A stretch of 64,000 nt of DNA, from the NCBI RefSeq assembly GCF_007752345.1, contig NZ_CP036299.1, forward strand, positions 186,001-250,000, written 5' to 3'. The notes under the pieces are model-generated. The model saw only the letters and a program-made list of their open reading frames with translations, ran no database searches and was not told where the DNA came from. The stretch comes from Planctopirus ephydatiae (GTDB taxonomy: Bacteria; Planctomycetota; Planctomycetia; Planctomycetales; Planctomycetaceae). Numbering within the stretch: the stretch's first letter is position 1; each line of letters opens with the position of its first letter. Positions 1 through 8,946 of the stretch are shown one piece after another. The position numbers were made by a program, and so were the translations under genes.

Positions 1-1448
1 TCATCCACTTCGACCACGAGTGTCCCGGTGGGTGTGAACAAGCGGATCACTGTTTTCGTGACGGCGGTAACACCGGAGGCTTCCGTCATGCCAAAGCCGA
101 GAAGTATGGCGAAGAGGACAAGTGCCGCCAGACCCAAGGGCCTGCTGGCCCAGTTCGAAAAACTCGAACTGAAACTGTGCGAGCCTGCGAGAAAAACTGT
201 CGTGGCAGGCTCCTGTTTCGAAGCTGGCTTTTCTGCCTGGGAACTGCGCGGTTTCGCATCACCATTGCGGAGTTCAGACTCCGAGAGGTGCGGAGCTTTG
301 TCGCGCAGATTCAGCCGAGCAGCGACTTCGGTCGCGGATTCAAAACGTGCTTCGCGATCCTTGGCATGAAGTTTTTCGACAATAGCAATCAGCCAGACAG
401 GGATCTCGGGAACAATGTCGTGCATGTCGCGCGGCGTGTCTTCCACCACGCGCTTAAGGACAGCCATCGTATTGGCAGCACGAAAGGGAGGCCTGCCTGT
501 GCAAAGGACATAAAGCACACTTCCCAGGCTGAACAGATCCGAGCGATAATCGAGTGGCTCGCCGCGTGCCTGCTCAGGAGACATGTACAGCGGCGTACCG
601 GCAATCACGCCGCTTTGTGTGATGCTCGCATCGTCGGCCGTGCGCGCCAGACCGAAATCGGTAATTTTGACGCGGTGAGAACCATCTTCAACCAGTATGT
701 TCCCTGGTTTGATATCGCGATGGATGAGTCCGGTCGCATGGGCAGCTGCCAATCCACTGGCGATCTGCTGACCGACGTCAACGACTTCATCAATGGAGAA
801 CGGGCCCTTCTCTTCGTGCATCTGCTGCAACGTTTTCCCAGCAATGTACTCCATGACAATGAAAGGCAGCGGCTGCTCTTCGACGGCATAAATCTGCACG
901 ACGTGATCATGGCGAATGGCCGCAGCGGCTCGTGCTTCGCGCAGAAACCGCTTTCGGGCTGGCGATGTGACTGCCAGTTCCGGTGCCATCAGCTTGAGAG
1001 CAACGCGGCGGTGTAGCTTTTCATCGAAAGCGCGAAACACCGTCCCGCAACCGCCGCTTCCCAGGACTTCTTCGATCTCGTAATGCAGCAACCGCCCCAG
1101 TGAGCCGGGCTTGGTCGAGGGCGTGAGGATCGATAAATCGAGGCGATCTTCACTGCTGGTCGAATCGACGCTGGTGATTTCTCCTGCAGGAGCCGATGAA
1201 GCATTGGGTTCGGCATCGGTATCGTCGCGTGTGTTCCCTGCGAAATTGGTAAGGCCGGCAATCTTCAGAAACGCGCCCGATTCCTCATGCGCTTTGATCA
1301 ATTTCTCGACACGAAGGCGCAGCGCAGGATCGGAGTGACAAGCCTCGTCGAGATAAACTTTTCGCCGCTGAGGGTCGTCGATGTCAATGGCTGCCAGAAA
1401 GATCGATTCTTCATCGGGCGTGCCAGTTTTTTTGTCGTCCGGATGCAT
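1..1448 (-). CDS. Serine/threonine protein kinase, membrane-anchored (3' end outside window)
   Basis: Hanks-type kinase reading leftward and running off the window edge, so 482 codons are visible and no stop is seen. The ATG at 1446-1448 starts MHPDDKKTGTPDEES, followed by the planctomycete kinase leader (IFLAAIDIDDPQRRKVYLDEAC and LIKAHEESGAFL). The glycine-rich loop (GSGGCGTVF) lies near residue 130, VALKLM near 150, HRDIKPGN near 241, DFG near 266 and the activation-segment GTPLYMSPEQARG near 290, so all catalytic residues look intact. A hydrophobic helix at about 438-456 followed by FTPTGTLVVEVD suggests an envelope-anchored C-terminal domain outside the window. Substrate unknown. Confidence in the family is high; the C-terminal domain cannot be judged. 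Confidence 0.95.
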   Translation of the reverse strand, partial: MHPDDKKTGTPDEESIFLAAIDIDDPQRRKVYLDEACHSDPALRLRVEKLIKAHEESGAFLKIAGLTNFAGNTRDDTDAEPNASSAPAGEITSVDSTSSEDRLDLSILTPSTKPGSLGRLLHYEIEEVLGSGGCGTVFRAFDEKLHRRVALKLMAPELAVTSPARKRFLREARAAAAIRHDHVVQIYAVEEQPLPFIVMEYIAGKTLQQMHEEKGPFSIDEVVDVGQQIASGLAAAHATGLIHRDIKPGNILVEDGSHRVKITDFGLARTADDASITQSGVIAGTPLYMSPEQARGEPLDYRSDLFSLGSVLYVLCTGRPPFRAANTMAVLKRVVEDTPRDMHDIVPEIPVWLIAIVEKLHAKDREARFESATEVAARLNLRDKAPHLSESELRNGDAKPRSSQAEKPASKQEPATTVFLAGSHSFSSSFSNWASRPLGLAALVLFAILLGFGMTEASGVTAVTKTVIRLFTPTGTLVVEVD

Positions 1449-1619
1449 ACCATCAACCTCAAAACTTGCATTCTTCGCAGACCCTCAGAGATCAATGCGA
1501 GAATGGCAAAAGATGATGGCCAGGAAAAATGAATTTTATTCGTAGTTGGTGAATCGAGTCAAAAAACCAGTGCGTGAATGACCTGCCAGGAGTGACACAA
1601 CCTCCTGAAAAATTTGTCA

Positions 1620-2948
1620 TTACGACGAGAGCGACTGGAGCATGCCGACCAGTGCCAGGCGCAAATTGGCCTGAGTCCACAACAGGGGTGTGATGTCATT
1701 GGGTATGTACGATCCTGCTTCGCAGAAGTAGGACTCCGGGCATTTGTAGGGACCAAAGCGGCTTTCTGGCAGCGTGAGCTGTGTGAGAGCCCGCAGCAGG
1801 TGGAACTTCTGCAATGCCAGATCTTCCGGCTGGCCGTGCGTGCGATACCATTCGCCAGCAATGATCGAAATGATTGGATCAAACAGGCACCACTGTGCTT
1901 CGAAACCTTTCTTCAAGAGTTGATCGCGAGCCGACTGATCTTCGCTGTAATCGGTCGATCGTTTTTCGGCACTGACCAGCGTGCGATAATCGGCACACCA
2001 ATAGGAATCTCCCAGGTAGCGGCGAATCCCATAAGGCCCCGCCAGTTGTTCCGTCACGTTGGCCACAATTGTCCGGGCCATGGGTTCAGTCGTCACCTGT
2101 AATGGCCAGATGAGGAAGAGCAGAGCCGCATCGACAGCGCGGACTTTTCTGGAATTCTCCTGGCGGCATTCATAGGGCAAAATTCTGGCCAGCGCGTCTT
2201 CGCCACGATGCACTAATTGGCTGCAGAACTCCGATGTCGCACCCCGGCCAGCTGTGCGGAACTGGGGGTGTTCATCGAGAATGACGGCCCACAGCTTGAG
2301 AGCCGCCACGACGACACCGATGCTCGAAGCCTCGACTTTGCGCTCTTCTTCCCAGTGGCCACTGTCTTCATCGGTCGTGTAATCGATGGCTTGAAAGTAA
2401 TGCGGGAACTCATTGAGCAAGGCGGCTTGTTCGATGGAAAGCTCGAGTTGCCCAGTCGTTGCGAGCTTGGAGGTCAGCCAGAGAAAATAGCCCAGGGCAT
2501 CGTTCTGGGCGTGAGACCATGACTCGCTGTTTTCCGTCAAAGTCCTCCCATTAAAGCGAATATGCGGCCGCTGCTGGATCTGATCGGGAGTGGTTCGCCC
2601 TTCGATCATGTTCGCCAGTCGCTGCTTCTGTGTCGCAAAGAATGCCAGAAGTGCCTGCACATCCTGGACGGCGATGGCCTGTTCACCCCAGAGAAAATGG
2701 CCATGGGCCACATGCACGTTGTCCCGCACCCAGACGTTCTGATAGCCCGTCAGATGAAAGTCATCGGCGACCGATGTCGCTGCTGCAAAGAGACCTGTCT
2801 CCAGCCTGGGGAAGTGGAAAGTTCCCTGCTCGATGAGCAAATCTTCCACAGCTTTGACTTGCCCGTGAGTCCAGGTGTCATTGATCGAGGCGGGCAATAT
2901 CGCAGCAATTTCCGGGAGCAAAGTTTGGGCAGGAGCGGGTGCAGGCAT
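1620..2948 (-). CDS. GH15-like (glucoamylase / phosphorylase-kinase-type) alpha/alpha-barrel protein
   Basis: A 442-residue protein with motifs of the GH15 / phosphorylase kinase alpha-beta barrel: YQNVWVRDNVHVAHGHFLWG near residues 68-87, NGRTLTENSESWSHAQNDALGYFLWL near 132-157, a VEASSIGVVVAALKLW segment, and RRYLGDSYWCADY near the C-terminal third. The family contains glucoamylases, trehalases and non-enzymatic glycogen-kinase subunits; which applies here cannot be told from sequence alone. No signal peptide is visible, so a cytoplasmic role in glycogen or oligosaccharide metabolism is likely. The gene is alone on its strand between the kinase and the VOC gene. A glycogen phosphorylase lies 18 kb away but is not linked. 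Confidence 0.88.
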   Translation of the reverse strand: MPAPAPAQTLLPEIAAILPASINDTWTHGQVKAVEDLLIEQGTFHFPRLETGLFAAATSVADDFHLTGYQNVWVRDNVHVAHGHFLWGEQAIAVQDVQALLAFFATQKQRLANMIEGRTTPDQIQQRPHIRFNGRTLTENSESWSHAQNDALGYFLWLTSKLATTGQLELSIEQAALLNEFPHYFQAIDYTTDEDSGHWEEERKVEASSIGVVVAALKLWAVILDEHPQFRTAGRGATSEFCSQLVHRGEDALARILPYECRQENSRKVRAVDAALLFLIWPLQVTTEPMARTIVANVTEQLAGPYGIRRYLGDSYWCADYRTLVSAEKRSTDYSEDQSARDQLLKKGFEAQWCLFDPIISIIAGEWYRTHGQPEDLALQKFHLLRALTQLTLPESRFGPYKCPESYFCEAGSYIPNDITPLLWTQANLRLALVGMLQSLSS

Positions 2949-3068
2949 TTTGTGCGCGAACTTTCCAGAACGAGGCCAATACGAGTGTTGCCACAGGGCG
3001 GGTTATGACAGCCGATGGGTAAATTCCCATACCACCGGCCTCTCGTCATGTTGAGGGATTCAGCGGGA

Positions 3069-3452
3069 TTAAAACGAGGGGGCTGTATGCAGACCGAAGG
3101 CATTCCCTTCAGTATCGATCCCTGTGGCGATGAAGCCATACATGCCAATCGATGTTTTGGGCATCATCAGCTTGCCACCGGCGGCTTCAATGCGCCCGGC
3201 TTCGACAGCGCAGTCTTCGCAACTGAAGTAGATCATTGTGCTGTTTCCCCCGGCTGACATCCCTTCCATTTTGCATAACGCCCCTGAGGCGCCCGGGCCG
3301 TCCATCGACATGGGGAAGGTCATCATCTGCAGATTGTCGACTGGGCTGGCCAGCTTATCGAGCTTTGTCCCGAGGACTGTCTGATAGAAAGCCGTCGCGC
3401 GGTCGAGATCATCGACATAAATTTCAAACCAGCAACCAGGATTTGGACGCAC
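3069..3452 (-). CDS. VOC family (glyoxalase / bleomycin-resistance fold) protein
   Basis: A 127-residue single-domain VOC protein: CWFEIYVDDLDRATAFYQTVLG at the N-terminus is the classic opening beta-alpha-beta unit, and the second half (MIYFSCEDCAVEAGRIEAAGG ... MYGFIATGIDTEGNAFGLHT) is the matching repeat. The E and H positions typical for metal binding (FEIYV, GNAFGLHT) are partly present. The GTG start at 3452 is supported by an AAGGAGG Shine-Dalgarno sequence a few bases upstream. VOC proteins include glyoxalase I, dioxygenases and antibiotic-binding proteins; substrate is unknown. It is a lone gene with a 530-bp empty region upstream. Confidence 0.92.
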   Translation of the reverse strand: MRPNPGCWFEIYVDDLDRATAFYQTVLGTKLDKLASPVDNLQMMTFPMSMDGPGASGALCKMEGMSAGGNSTMIYFSCEDCAVEAGRIEAAGGKLMMPKTSIGMYGFIATGIDTEGNAFGLHTAPSF

Positions 3453-3983
3453 AGGAGACCTCCTTCATCAACGGGAACATGGGGCGTCGGGAACAGGGAA
3501 TGTTCCGTCACAACGCCCGCGACAATAACTGCGCCACCCGCTCATTGCCAAAGAGTTTTTGTAACCTCATGACAGATTGCGACATCACCGTGATAGGCTC
3601 ACATTGATAAGTCACGACGAATCAAGTCGGTTTCGAGATTGTTAGAAACTTCTGCCCCATCATCGAATGGCATAGGCGGTATCATAATGGAACATAAATT
3701 CCACTGATGAATTAATCCCTACACAATGACCCCCAGCGAACTTTTTCTGAGTTTCGATGTCGGATTCCATATCAGAATCGTGTGAAGGTCGGGAGGATCA
3801 GCCGCCATCGGGCCGAAATCTGTTCAGAATCGCTGTGGGACTGAAAGACTGGCCATCATCAGCCGCTATGATCCGCTAGAAGATTTTCCTTCCAGCCTGT
3901 GGATCGACCAATGCGATGGCCGCCCTGCTGAACAACTGTCTGTATGCTCGGAATGGACGGAGCATTTTTGACTTGAGGATGAT
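3453..3983. other. Intergenic region, divergent promoters expected
   Basis: About 530 bp between the leftward VOC gene and the rightward EamA transporter. It contains the Shine-Dalgarno sequence of the VOC gene at its left end. I see no RNA gene, no family-matching reading frame and no strong repeat here; it presumably carries the two divergent promoters. Confidence 0.5.
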
Positions 3984-5000
3984 GTGCCTTATCTGCTGTT
4001 TCTACTGATCTGTACTGTCTGGGGGGGCAGCTTCATCCTGATGAAGAAGGCCAATCCTGTTCTGGAAGCGATCACGATTGGTGGTTGGCGTGTGGCGGGT
4101 GGTGCCATCGCACTGGGGCTGATTTTCTGGTGGCTCGGCCCTTCTCGAACGCTTCGGAGAAAACATCTGGGGGCACTGGTCATTGTGACCTTTCTCGGAT
4201 TCACCTGGCCTTATGTGGTACAGCCCTGGCTGGTCGAAAGGAATGGCAGTTTTATAGTGGGTGGGAGTGTGAGCCTCAATCCACTGATGACCATCTTTAT
4301 TGCCATACCACTTCTGGGTGTCTGGCCCACCCAGCGGCAATTCTGGGGTGTGCTGGCTGCTCTTTCGTTCCTCATTGTGCTCTTCGCTGGCGAGATTCAT
4401 AAGAACCTGCCACTGCTCGACCTGGCTGTACTGATTTCAGTCCCCTTAGGTTACGCCTTCTCGAATGTCATCATTCGCCGCACGATGAAGGATGCTAACC
4501 CTCTCGAATTGACACTGGTCGCACTCGCCGCCGCTTCATTGATTCTGTTGCCACTCGCCTGGATCACCGAATCGCCAACTCCGGATGCCACCGGGATCGA
4601 CTGGATCACCGCGATTGGTGCTGTCGCCATCCTGGGTGTCGCAGGAACGGGATTGGCCATGTATGGCTTTAACATTCTCATTCGCGATCAAGGCCCACTG
4701 TTTGCCGGGATGGTGACGAACCTCGTACCTCTCTGGGCATTTTATTGGGCCTGGCTTGATGGAGAACCACTCACCCTGCTGCAACTGGTTTGTGTGGTCG
4801 GTGTGCTGGGTTCAGTTCTCGTCGTGCAGTATCGCGCTGCTGGTGCGAAAACACCTGCTCACCCTTCGGTTGCGACCACGGCGATTCCTCCCCTCGAAGT
4901 CACAGACGAAGCAACCGAACTGGTCACAGTCCGCAGCGTACCGACCAGCATGTCGGCCCCCGCGCGGGAGCAGCTTGCGGCTGGCCCCGAAAATGGCTGA
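3984..5000 (+). CDS. EamA/DMT-superfamily transporter, ten-helix type
   Basis: A 338-residue integral membrane protein with two EamA halves. The first helix contains the hallmark LLFLLICTVWGGSFILMKKA, and the second half begins near residue 150 (LAVLISVPLGYAFSNVIIRRTM), ending with VCVVGVLGSVLVVQYR near 278-293. About 45 hydrophilic residues follow as a cytoplasmic or periplasmic tail rich in T, A and V, longer than usual for the family. DMT proteins export amino acids, nucleosides or other small metabolites; the substrate is unknown. The start is a GTG at 3984 preceded by GAGG; two nearby ATGs are out of frame. It is followed after 130 bp by the eboE-like gene, possibly one transcription unit. 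Confidence 0.92.
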   Translation: MPYLLFLLICTVWGGSFILMKKANPVLEAITIGGWRVAGGAIALGLIFWWLGPSRTLRRKHLGALVIVTFLGFTWPYVVQPWLVERNGSFIVGGSVSLNPLMTIFIAIPLLGVWPTQRQFWGVLAALSFLIVLFAGEIHKNLPLLDLAVLISVPLGYAFSNVIIRRTMKDANPLELTLVALAAASLILLPLAWITESPTPDATGIDWITAIGAVAILGVAGTGLAMYGFNILIRDQGPLFAGMVTNLVPLWAFYWAWLDGEPLTLLQLVCVVGVLGSVLVVQYRAAGAKTPAHPSVATTAIPPLEVTDEATELVTVRSVPTSMSAPAREQLAAGPENG

Positions 5001-5130
5001 GTGGGCCATGATCCCATTTTCGACCTGCTTCTTTGCTTCGCAGGAGTGCCTTGGCCTGAAAAAGCTGGCATGATGAGGAGTGCCGAATAGAACCTAGATT
5101 CAGCTTGCGAACCCACAGCCGGAAGAGCTC

Positions 5131-6309
5131 ATGACCTTTCCACTCCTCCCCCTCAGCTATTGCACCAATGTTCATCCGGCTCAAACTCTCGCTGAAGTGA
5201 TTCAAGGTCTCGATACCTTCGCCCTTCCTATTCGCAAAGCCAGTGGTGGCGAACTTGCCGTCGGACTATGGCTGCAAGCCACCATTATCGATGAGTTACT
5301 CGCTACACCGCAGGCTCTCGAAGAACTTCGCGTGGCGCTTTCCTTACGAAATCTCACCTGCTACACGCTCAATGCCTTCCCGTACGGAAACTTTCACTCC
5401 GAGCGAGTCAAAGATCAGGTCTATCTTCCCGACTGGTCTTCTCTTCAGCGGTACGATTACACCTTGAATTGTGCCCGCACTCTTGCGGCACTGCTCCCCG
5501 AAGATCTGCAAGGCAGCCTGTCGACATTGCCACTCGCGTTCAAGCCGCATGAACCCACGGGTGATTTTCAAAGTCTCTGCATACGTCAGTTACTGGATCT
5601 CGCCATGGCCCTCGATGACCTGCACGACTCCACAGGCCGCCTGATCCGGCTGGCAATAGAACCCGAACCCCTCTGTCTTCTGGAAACGACCGACGAAGCG
5701 ATTGCCTTCTTCGAGCAGTTGTTTCGCCAGGCGGAAGAGAAAGGGATGCTCTCACAGGCCAGAACGCATCTGGGGCTGTGCTACGACGTCTGCCATCAGG
5801 CGGTCGAATTCGAACCCGCCGATCAGGCCATTCATGCCATTGAACGAGCCGGTATTCGCATCAACAAGGTTCATCTCAGCTGCGCGATCGATGCGAGACA
5901 ACCCCTCACTCCCGAAGTTCAGGCGGCTCTCAAGAGCTATATCGAGCCGCGCTACCTGCACCAGACGATTGCCCGCTGCATCTCGGGCGACCGGCAGGAA
6001 AGTGGCTTCATTCGCCAGACCGATCTGACGGAAGAATTTCTGGCAGCACCACCACTCGAATTCCAACAGGCTGAGAGCTGGCGCGTGCATTACCATGTGC
6101 CTATCTCGGAGGTTTCGATTGGCCCGCTCTTCACGACGAGGCCGGATCTTGAAGCGGCTCTTAAAGCCGTTGAGGGTCTTCCCTACGCCCCACACCTGGA
6201 AGTGGAAACCTACACATGGAACGTCCTCCCGGGACAACCCCGGACGGAAGCGATCATCGCAGGCCTGGGAAAAGAACTCGAAACCGCACGAGGGTTGATC
6301 GGTATATAA
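5131..6309 (+). CDS. eboE: EboE-like metabolite traffic protein (TIM-barrel sugar isomerase superfamily)
   Basis: A 392-residue protein with the EboE opening (LSYCTNVHPAQTLAEVIQGL), the TLNAFPYGNFHSERVKDQVYLPDW core near residues 78-101 and GLCYDVCHQAVEF near 213-225, typical of xylose-isomerase-like TIM barrels. EboE belongs to the ebo cluster (eboABCDEF), implicated elsewhere in moving a metabolite precursor across the inner membrane into the periplasm. Here no other ebo gene is visible: the upstream neighbour is an EamA transporter, not the UbiA-like EboC. So this is either a solitary eboE or part of a split cluster. The stop codon lies only a few bases before a REPIN-like repeat. Family assignment is good; function is inferred. 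Confidence 0.82.
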   Translation: MTFPLLPLSYCTNVHPAQTLAEVIQGLDTFALPIRKASGGELAVGLWLQATIIDELLATPQALEELRVALSLRNLTCYTLNAFPYGNFHSERVKDQVYLPDWSSLQRYDYTLNCARTLAALLPEDLQGSLSTLPLAFKPHEPTGDFQSLCIRQLLDLAMALDDLHDSTGRLIRLAIEPEPLCLLETTDEAIAFFEQLFRQAEEKGMLSQARTHLGLCYDVCHQAVEFEPADQAIHAIERAGIRINKVHLSCAIDARQPLTPEVQAALKSYIEPRYLHQTIARCISGDRQESGFIRQTDLTEEFLAAPPLEFQQAESWRVHYHVPISEVSIGPLFTTRPDLEAALKAVEGLPYAPHLEVETYTWNVLPGQPRTEAIIAGLGKELETARGLIGI

Positions 6310-6316
6310 AGAACCG

Positions 6317-6416
6317 CGAGCCGGAAGCGTCAGCGACGGGTATTTGTATTGTCTTACATTTCGTTCGCATCGCTTCGAAAAGTAAAGAAACGCCCGTCGC
6401 TGACGCTTCCGGCTCG
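6317..6416. repeat. REPIN-like inverted repeat, left of the RAYT gene
   Basis: A 100-bp element with perfect 24-bp inverted arms at 6317-6340 and 6393-6416; each arm contains GAGCCGGAAGCGTCAGCGAC. The 52-bp spacer is AT-richer and resembles the spacer of the second copy at 6981-7090. It sits between the eboE-like stop codon and the RAYT stop codon. This is the arrangement of a REPIN (two head-to-head REP sequences) next to its RAYT. Confidence 0.93.
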
Positions 6417-6419
6417 TGG

Positions 6420-6866
6420 TTATTGTGGCTTGCTTTGGTCGATTCGTGCGTCGTAGACCGACATCTGCTCGCCTTGTTCGTTGATAACGTAGGCTATGGC
6501 TGACTCCAGCGATTTCATGTCATTGAGGTATCTCGTGCTGCCGTGTTGAGTCCAGCGGTCACGGTCTGCATCCTCTCCAAACGTTTCCCGCAAGCGACGA
6601 CTCGACCACGCTTTCAGATCACTCATCACCTTTTCCGGCGGTGGTAGCGCGGTCAGAAGAATATGCACATGGTTGCTGCGGACGTGGACGGCATGAAGAC
6701 TCCACGAACGATGATCGCATACCTCGCGAACAGTCTTCAGGACGACTTCACGGTGTGCGTGATCGAGCTGATAAGGTGCCTGGCGTAATGACTGGTGGCG
6801 GCGAGCTTCCAATTCCTCATCAGGAGCCACGAACGGCGTGCCGGGAAGATTGTGCTGACGATCCAC
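6420..6866 (-). CDS. REP-associated tyrosine transposase (RAYT, Y1/HUH), N-terminus probably damaged
   Basis: A 148-residue Y1 transposase of the IS200-like RAYT group. The HUH metal-binding motif is HVRSNHVHILL (His66 and His68), and the candidate nucleophile is Tyr126 in ESAIAYVINEQGE. The only in-frame start is GTG at 6864-6866. Upstream of it the same frame still encodes FITFTTYGTWLHGRDPGS at 6867-6920, which is the conserved first beta-strand of this family, but it is preceded by TAA at 6921-6923 and CTG GCA where ATG GCA would be expected. So either a truncated protein starts at the GTG, or the gene has been inactivated at codon 3. The gene is flanked by two REPINs, its likely substrates. 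Confidence 0.8.
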   Translation of the reverse strand: MDRQHNLPGTPFVAPDEELEARRHQSLRQAPYQLDHAHREVVLKTVREVCDHRSWSLHAVHVRSNHVHILLTALPPPEKVMSDLKAWSSRRLRETFGEDADRDRWTQHGSTRYLNDMKSLESAIAYVINEQGEQMSVYDARIDQSKPQ

Positions 6867-6980
6867 CGATCCCGGATCCCGACCATGCAGCCATGTGCCA
6901 TACGTCGTGAACGTGATGAATTATGCCAGCGGCGGATTCAAGGCTGCTCCTCATTTCACATGTAATACGTTTCACACACA

Positions 6981-7090
6981 ACACGAGCCGGAAGCGTCAG
7001 CGACGGGGGCTTTCAAATTTATGATATTTAGTTCGAATCGCTTTTGAAGAGAGAAAAGGAATGCCCGTCGCTCACGCTTCCGGCTCGTGT
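6981..7090. repeat. REPIN-like inverted repeat, right of the RAYT gene
   Basis: A second copy of the element at 6317-6416: left arm 6981-7007, right arm 7064-7090, 27 bp each with one mismatch (TCAGC against CTCAC in the core). The arms again hold GAGCCGGAAGCGTCAGCGAC. The spacer retains the TTCGAATCGCTTTTGAAGAG-type sequence of the other copy. It separates the RAYT start from the stop of the leftward sulfatase gene. Confidence 0.92.
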
Positions 7091-7103
7091 TGATCGCTCG
7101 TGG

Positions 7104-8666
7104 TTAGAGCTCACCTTTGATCTTCTGGAGGAGGGCTTGGAGTTCTTTGACTTTTTCGGGTTGGTCTTCGGCGAGGTCGCGGGTTTCGCCGGGGTCTTCT
7201 TCGAGATTAAACAGGCGAGGTCTGGGGAGCTGGCCGGTTTCGGTGTTGGTCTGCTGAAAGACACGCGGGGCTTTGCCGGGCTCAATCAATTTCCACGAGC
7301 CCGCGCGCAAGCCCAGAACTCCCGAATGCTCCACCAGTTGCTCACGACCTGCCTGTGATTCACCCAATAAAGCGGGAAGGACATCAACACTGTCATACGC
7401 TTCCAGGGGTGGGACAGGTTGACCCACCAGCTTGCCCAGCGAAGCCATGAAATCGATCTGGCACATCAACGCTTTCGATGTTCCCGGTTGAATGCGACCT
7501 GGCCAGCGCACAATGAAGGGGACGCGAGTCCCCCCTTCATAGGCACTATATTTACCACCTCGATAGGGGCCAGCCGGTTGATGATGACTCAGCTTCGTGA
7601 CGGCTTCGTCTTTGTAACCATCGTCGACGACGGGGCCATTATCGCTGGTGAAAATCACCATCGTCTCGTCGTTAATTCCTAAGGCCGCAAGCTTCTCGAG
7701 CACCTGGCCCACACACCAATCCATTTCGACAATCACGTCGCCGCGCGGGCCCATGCTGGTACTGCCGACAAAGCGGGGGTGAGGCAAGCGGGGAACGTGA
7801 ATATCGTGCAGCGAAAAGAACAGAAAGAACGGCTGATCAGCATGGCGAGCCTGATGATCGGTCATGAACTTGAGTGCTTTTGAGGTAAAGACATCGGCCA
7901 TCTCCTGATCGTTCCAGAGAGCGGCCTTGCCACCCGTCATATAGCCAATCCGGCTGACGCCATTGATAATCGTCATGTCGTGACCGTGGCTCGGTTTCAT
8001 GACCGTGAGCAATTCCGGATGCGATTTCCCAGTGGGTAAGGCAGGATCAATGGGTTTTCCGAACTGGACTTTGATCGGGTCATGGGGGTCGAGATTGACC
8101 ACGCGATCCTGCTCCACATAAACACAAGGGACTCGATCTCCGGTAGCGGCCATGATGAATGATTCATCAAAACCGACTTCGAAAGGGCCGGGCTTGATGA
8201 CGCCGTTCCAGTCGAGCTTGTCATCTCCTAATCCCAGATGCCATTTCCCGACGACGCCGGTGCGATATCCCGCCTTTTGAAGTGTCGAAGCGAGAGTGCG
8301 TCGCCCCGGTTCAATAATCAGCTTTGCATCCCCCGGGAGAATACCTGTCCCTTTTTTCCGCCAGGCATATTCGCCGGTGAGCATGGCATAGCGCGAGGGA
8401 GTGCAGGTAGCCGACGGTGAGTGGCCATCGGAAAAGTTGAGTCCTTCGCGAGCCAGTCGATCGACATGCGGTGTTTTGACCAGCGTGGCGCCATTGCAAC
8501 TGATGTCGCCATAACCCAGATCGTCCACATAGATGAGCACGATGTTGGGCCTGGAAACCTGGGGTTTTCCTGTGGTTTCAGCTGCCAGAGCTGACGGATC
8601 TTTCCAGTGGGTTGCCAGGCATAAAGCCAGAGTGCACAGAGTCAACAGTCGTTGTTTGAGATTCAT
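7104..8666 (-). CDS. Secreted sulfatase (formylglycine-dependent, arylsulfatase A family)
   Basis: A 520-residue type I sulfatase. An N-terminal signal peptide (MNLKQRLLTLCTLALCLATHW, cleaved near ALAA) is followed by RPNIVLIYVDDLGYGDISCNG, where the DD pair binds calcium. The active-site consensus CTPSR in SATCTPSRYAMLTGEYAW near residue 87 supplies the cysteine converted to formylglycine. GKWHLG near 142 and FTSDNGP near 340 are further catalytic and metal-site motifs. Planctomycetes carry many such enzymes for sulfated polysaccharides. No sulfatase-modifying enzyme is seen in the window. It lies downstream of the efflux operon on the same strand with a 280-bp gap. Substrate unknown. Confidence 0.95.
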   Translation of the reverse strand: MNLKQRLLTLCTLALCLATHWKDPSALAAETTGKPQVSRPNIVLIYVDDLGYGDISCNGATLVKTPHVDRLAREGLNFSDGHSPSATCTPSRYAMLTGEYAWRKKGTGILPGDAKLIIEPGRRTLASTLQKAGYRTGVVGKWHLGLGDDKLDWNGVIKPGPFEVGFDESFIMAATGDRVPCVYVEQDRVVNLDPHDPIKVQFGKPIDPALPTGKSHPELLTVMKPSHGHDMTIINGVSRIGYMTGGKAALWNDQEMADVFTSKALKFMTDHQARHADQPFFLFFSLHDIHVPRLPHPRFVGSTSMGPRGDVIVEMDWCVGQVLEKLAALGINDETMVIFTSDNGPVVDDGYKDEAVTKLSHHQPAGPYRGGKYSAYEGGTRVPFIVRWPGRIQPGTSKALMCQIDFMASLGKLVGQPVPPLEAYDSVDVLPALLGESQAGREQLVEHSGVLGLRAGSWKLIEPGKAPRVFQQTNTETGQLPRPRLFNLEEDPGETRDLAEDQPEKVKELQALLQKIKGEL

Positions 8667-8872
8667 GAAGTTCCCGTCCTGCAGTCTGAATTCTCACGGA
8701 AGATCTGATCGATCATAGCCATCACCTCGTCCCGTTGCATGAAGCATTCGGGCATGAGGCCGCGCTCGATGGCGAATTCTAATGGGCGGCTATTGAGGGG
8801 TGGTTTGGTTGTGCTGGAAAGCGACGCACGATAACCATCCCAGAAATCGTTGGCGCGTGCAGAGTCATGAAG

Positions 8873-8923
8873 GCATGCTTGCTCAGAGCCGCAAGCATGG
8901 CACAGACCGACAAGCATGGCACA
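8873..8923. repeat. Dispersed palindromic repeat, family A
   Basis: Imperfect palindrome GCATGCTTGCTC AGAGCC GCAAGCATGGCAC at 8873-8903 followed by a partial second unit CAAGCATGGCAC at 8910-8921. Related copies occur at 19337, 26671, 37038 and 56359 in this window, always intergenic. Confidence 0.75.
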
Positions 8924-8946
8924 GAGATCGTAGGCAGGTCACGGCG

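Noticed and set aside
177-1016. 279-codon rightward frame in the kinase region
   Set aside because: Shadow of the leftward Ser/Thr kinase, whose frame carries all motifs.
8663-8917. 84-codon leftward frame whose stop overlaps the sulfatase start (ATGA)
   Set aside because: The overlap is suggestive, but its first part is a family A repeat and no domain is visible; kept as non-coding.
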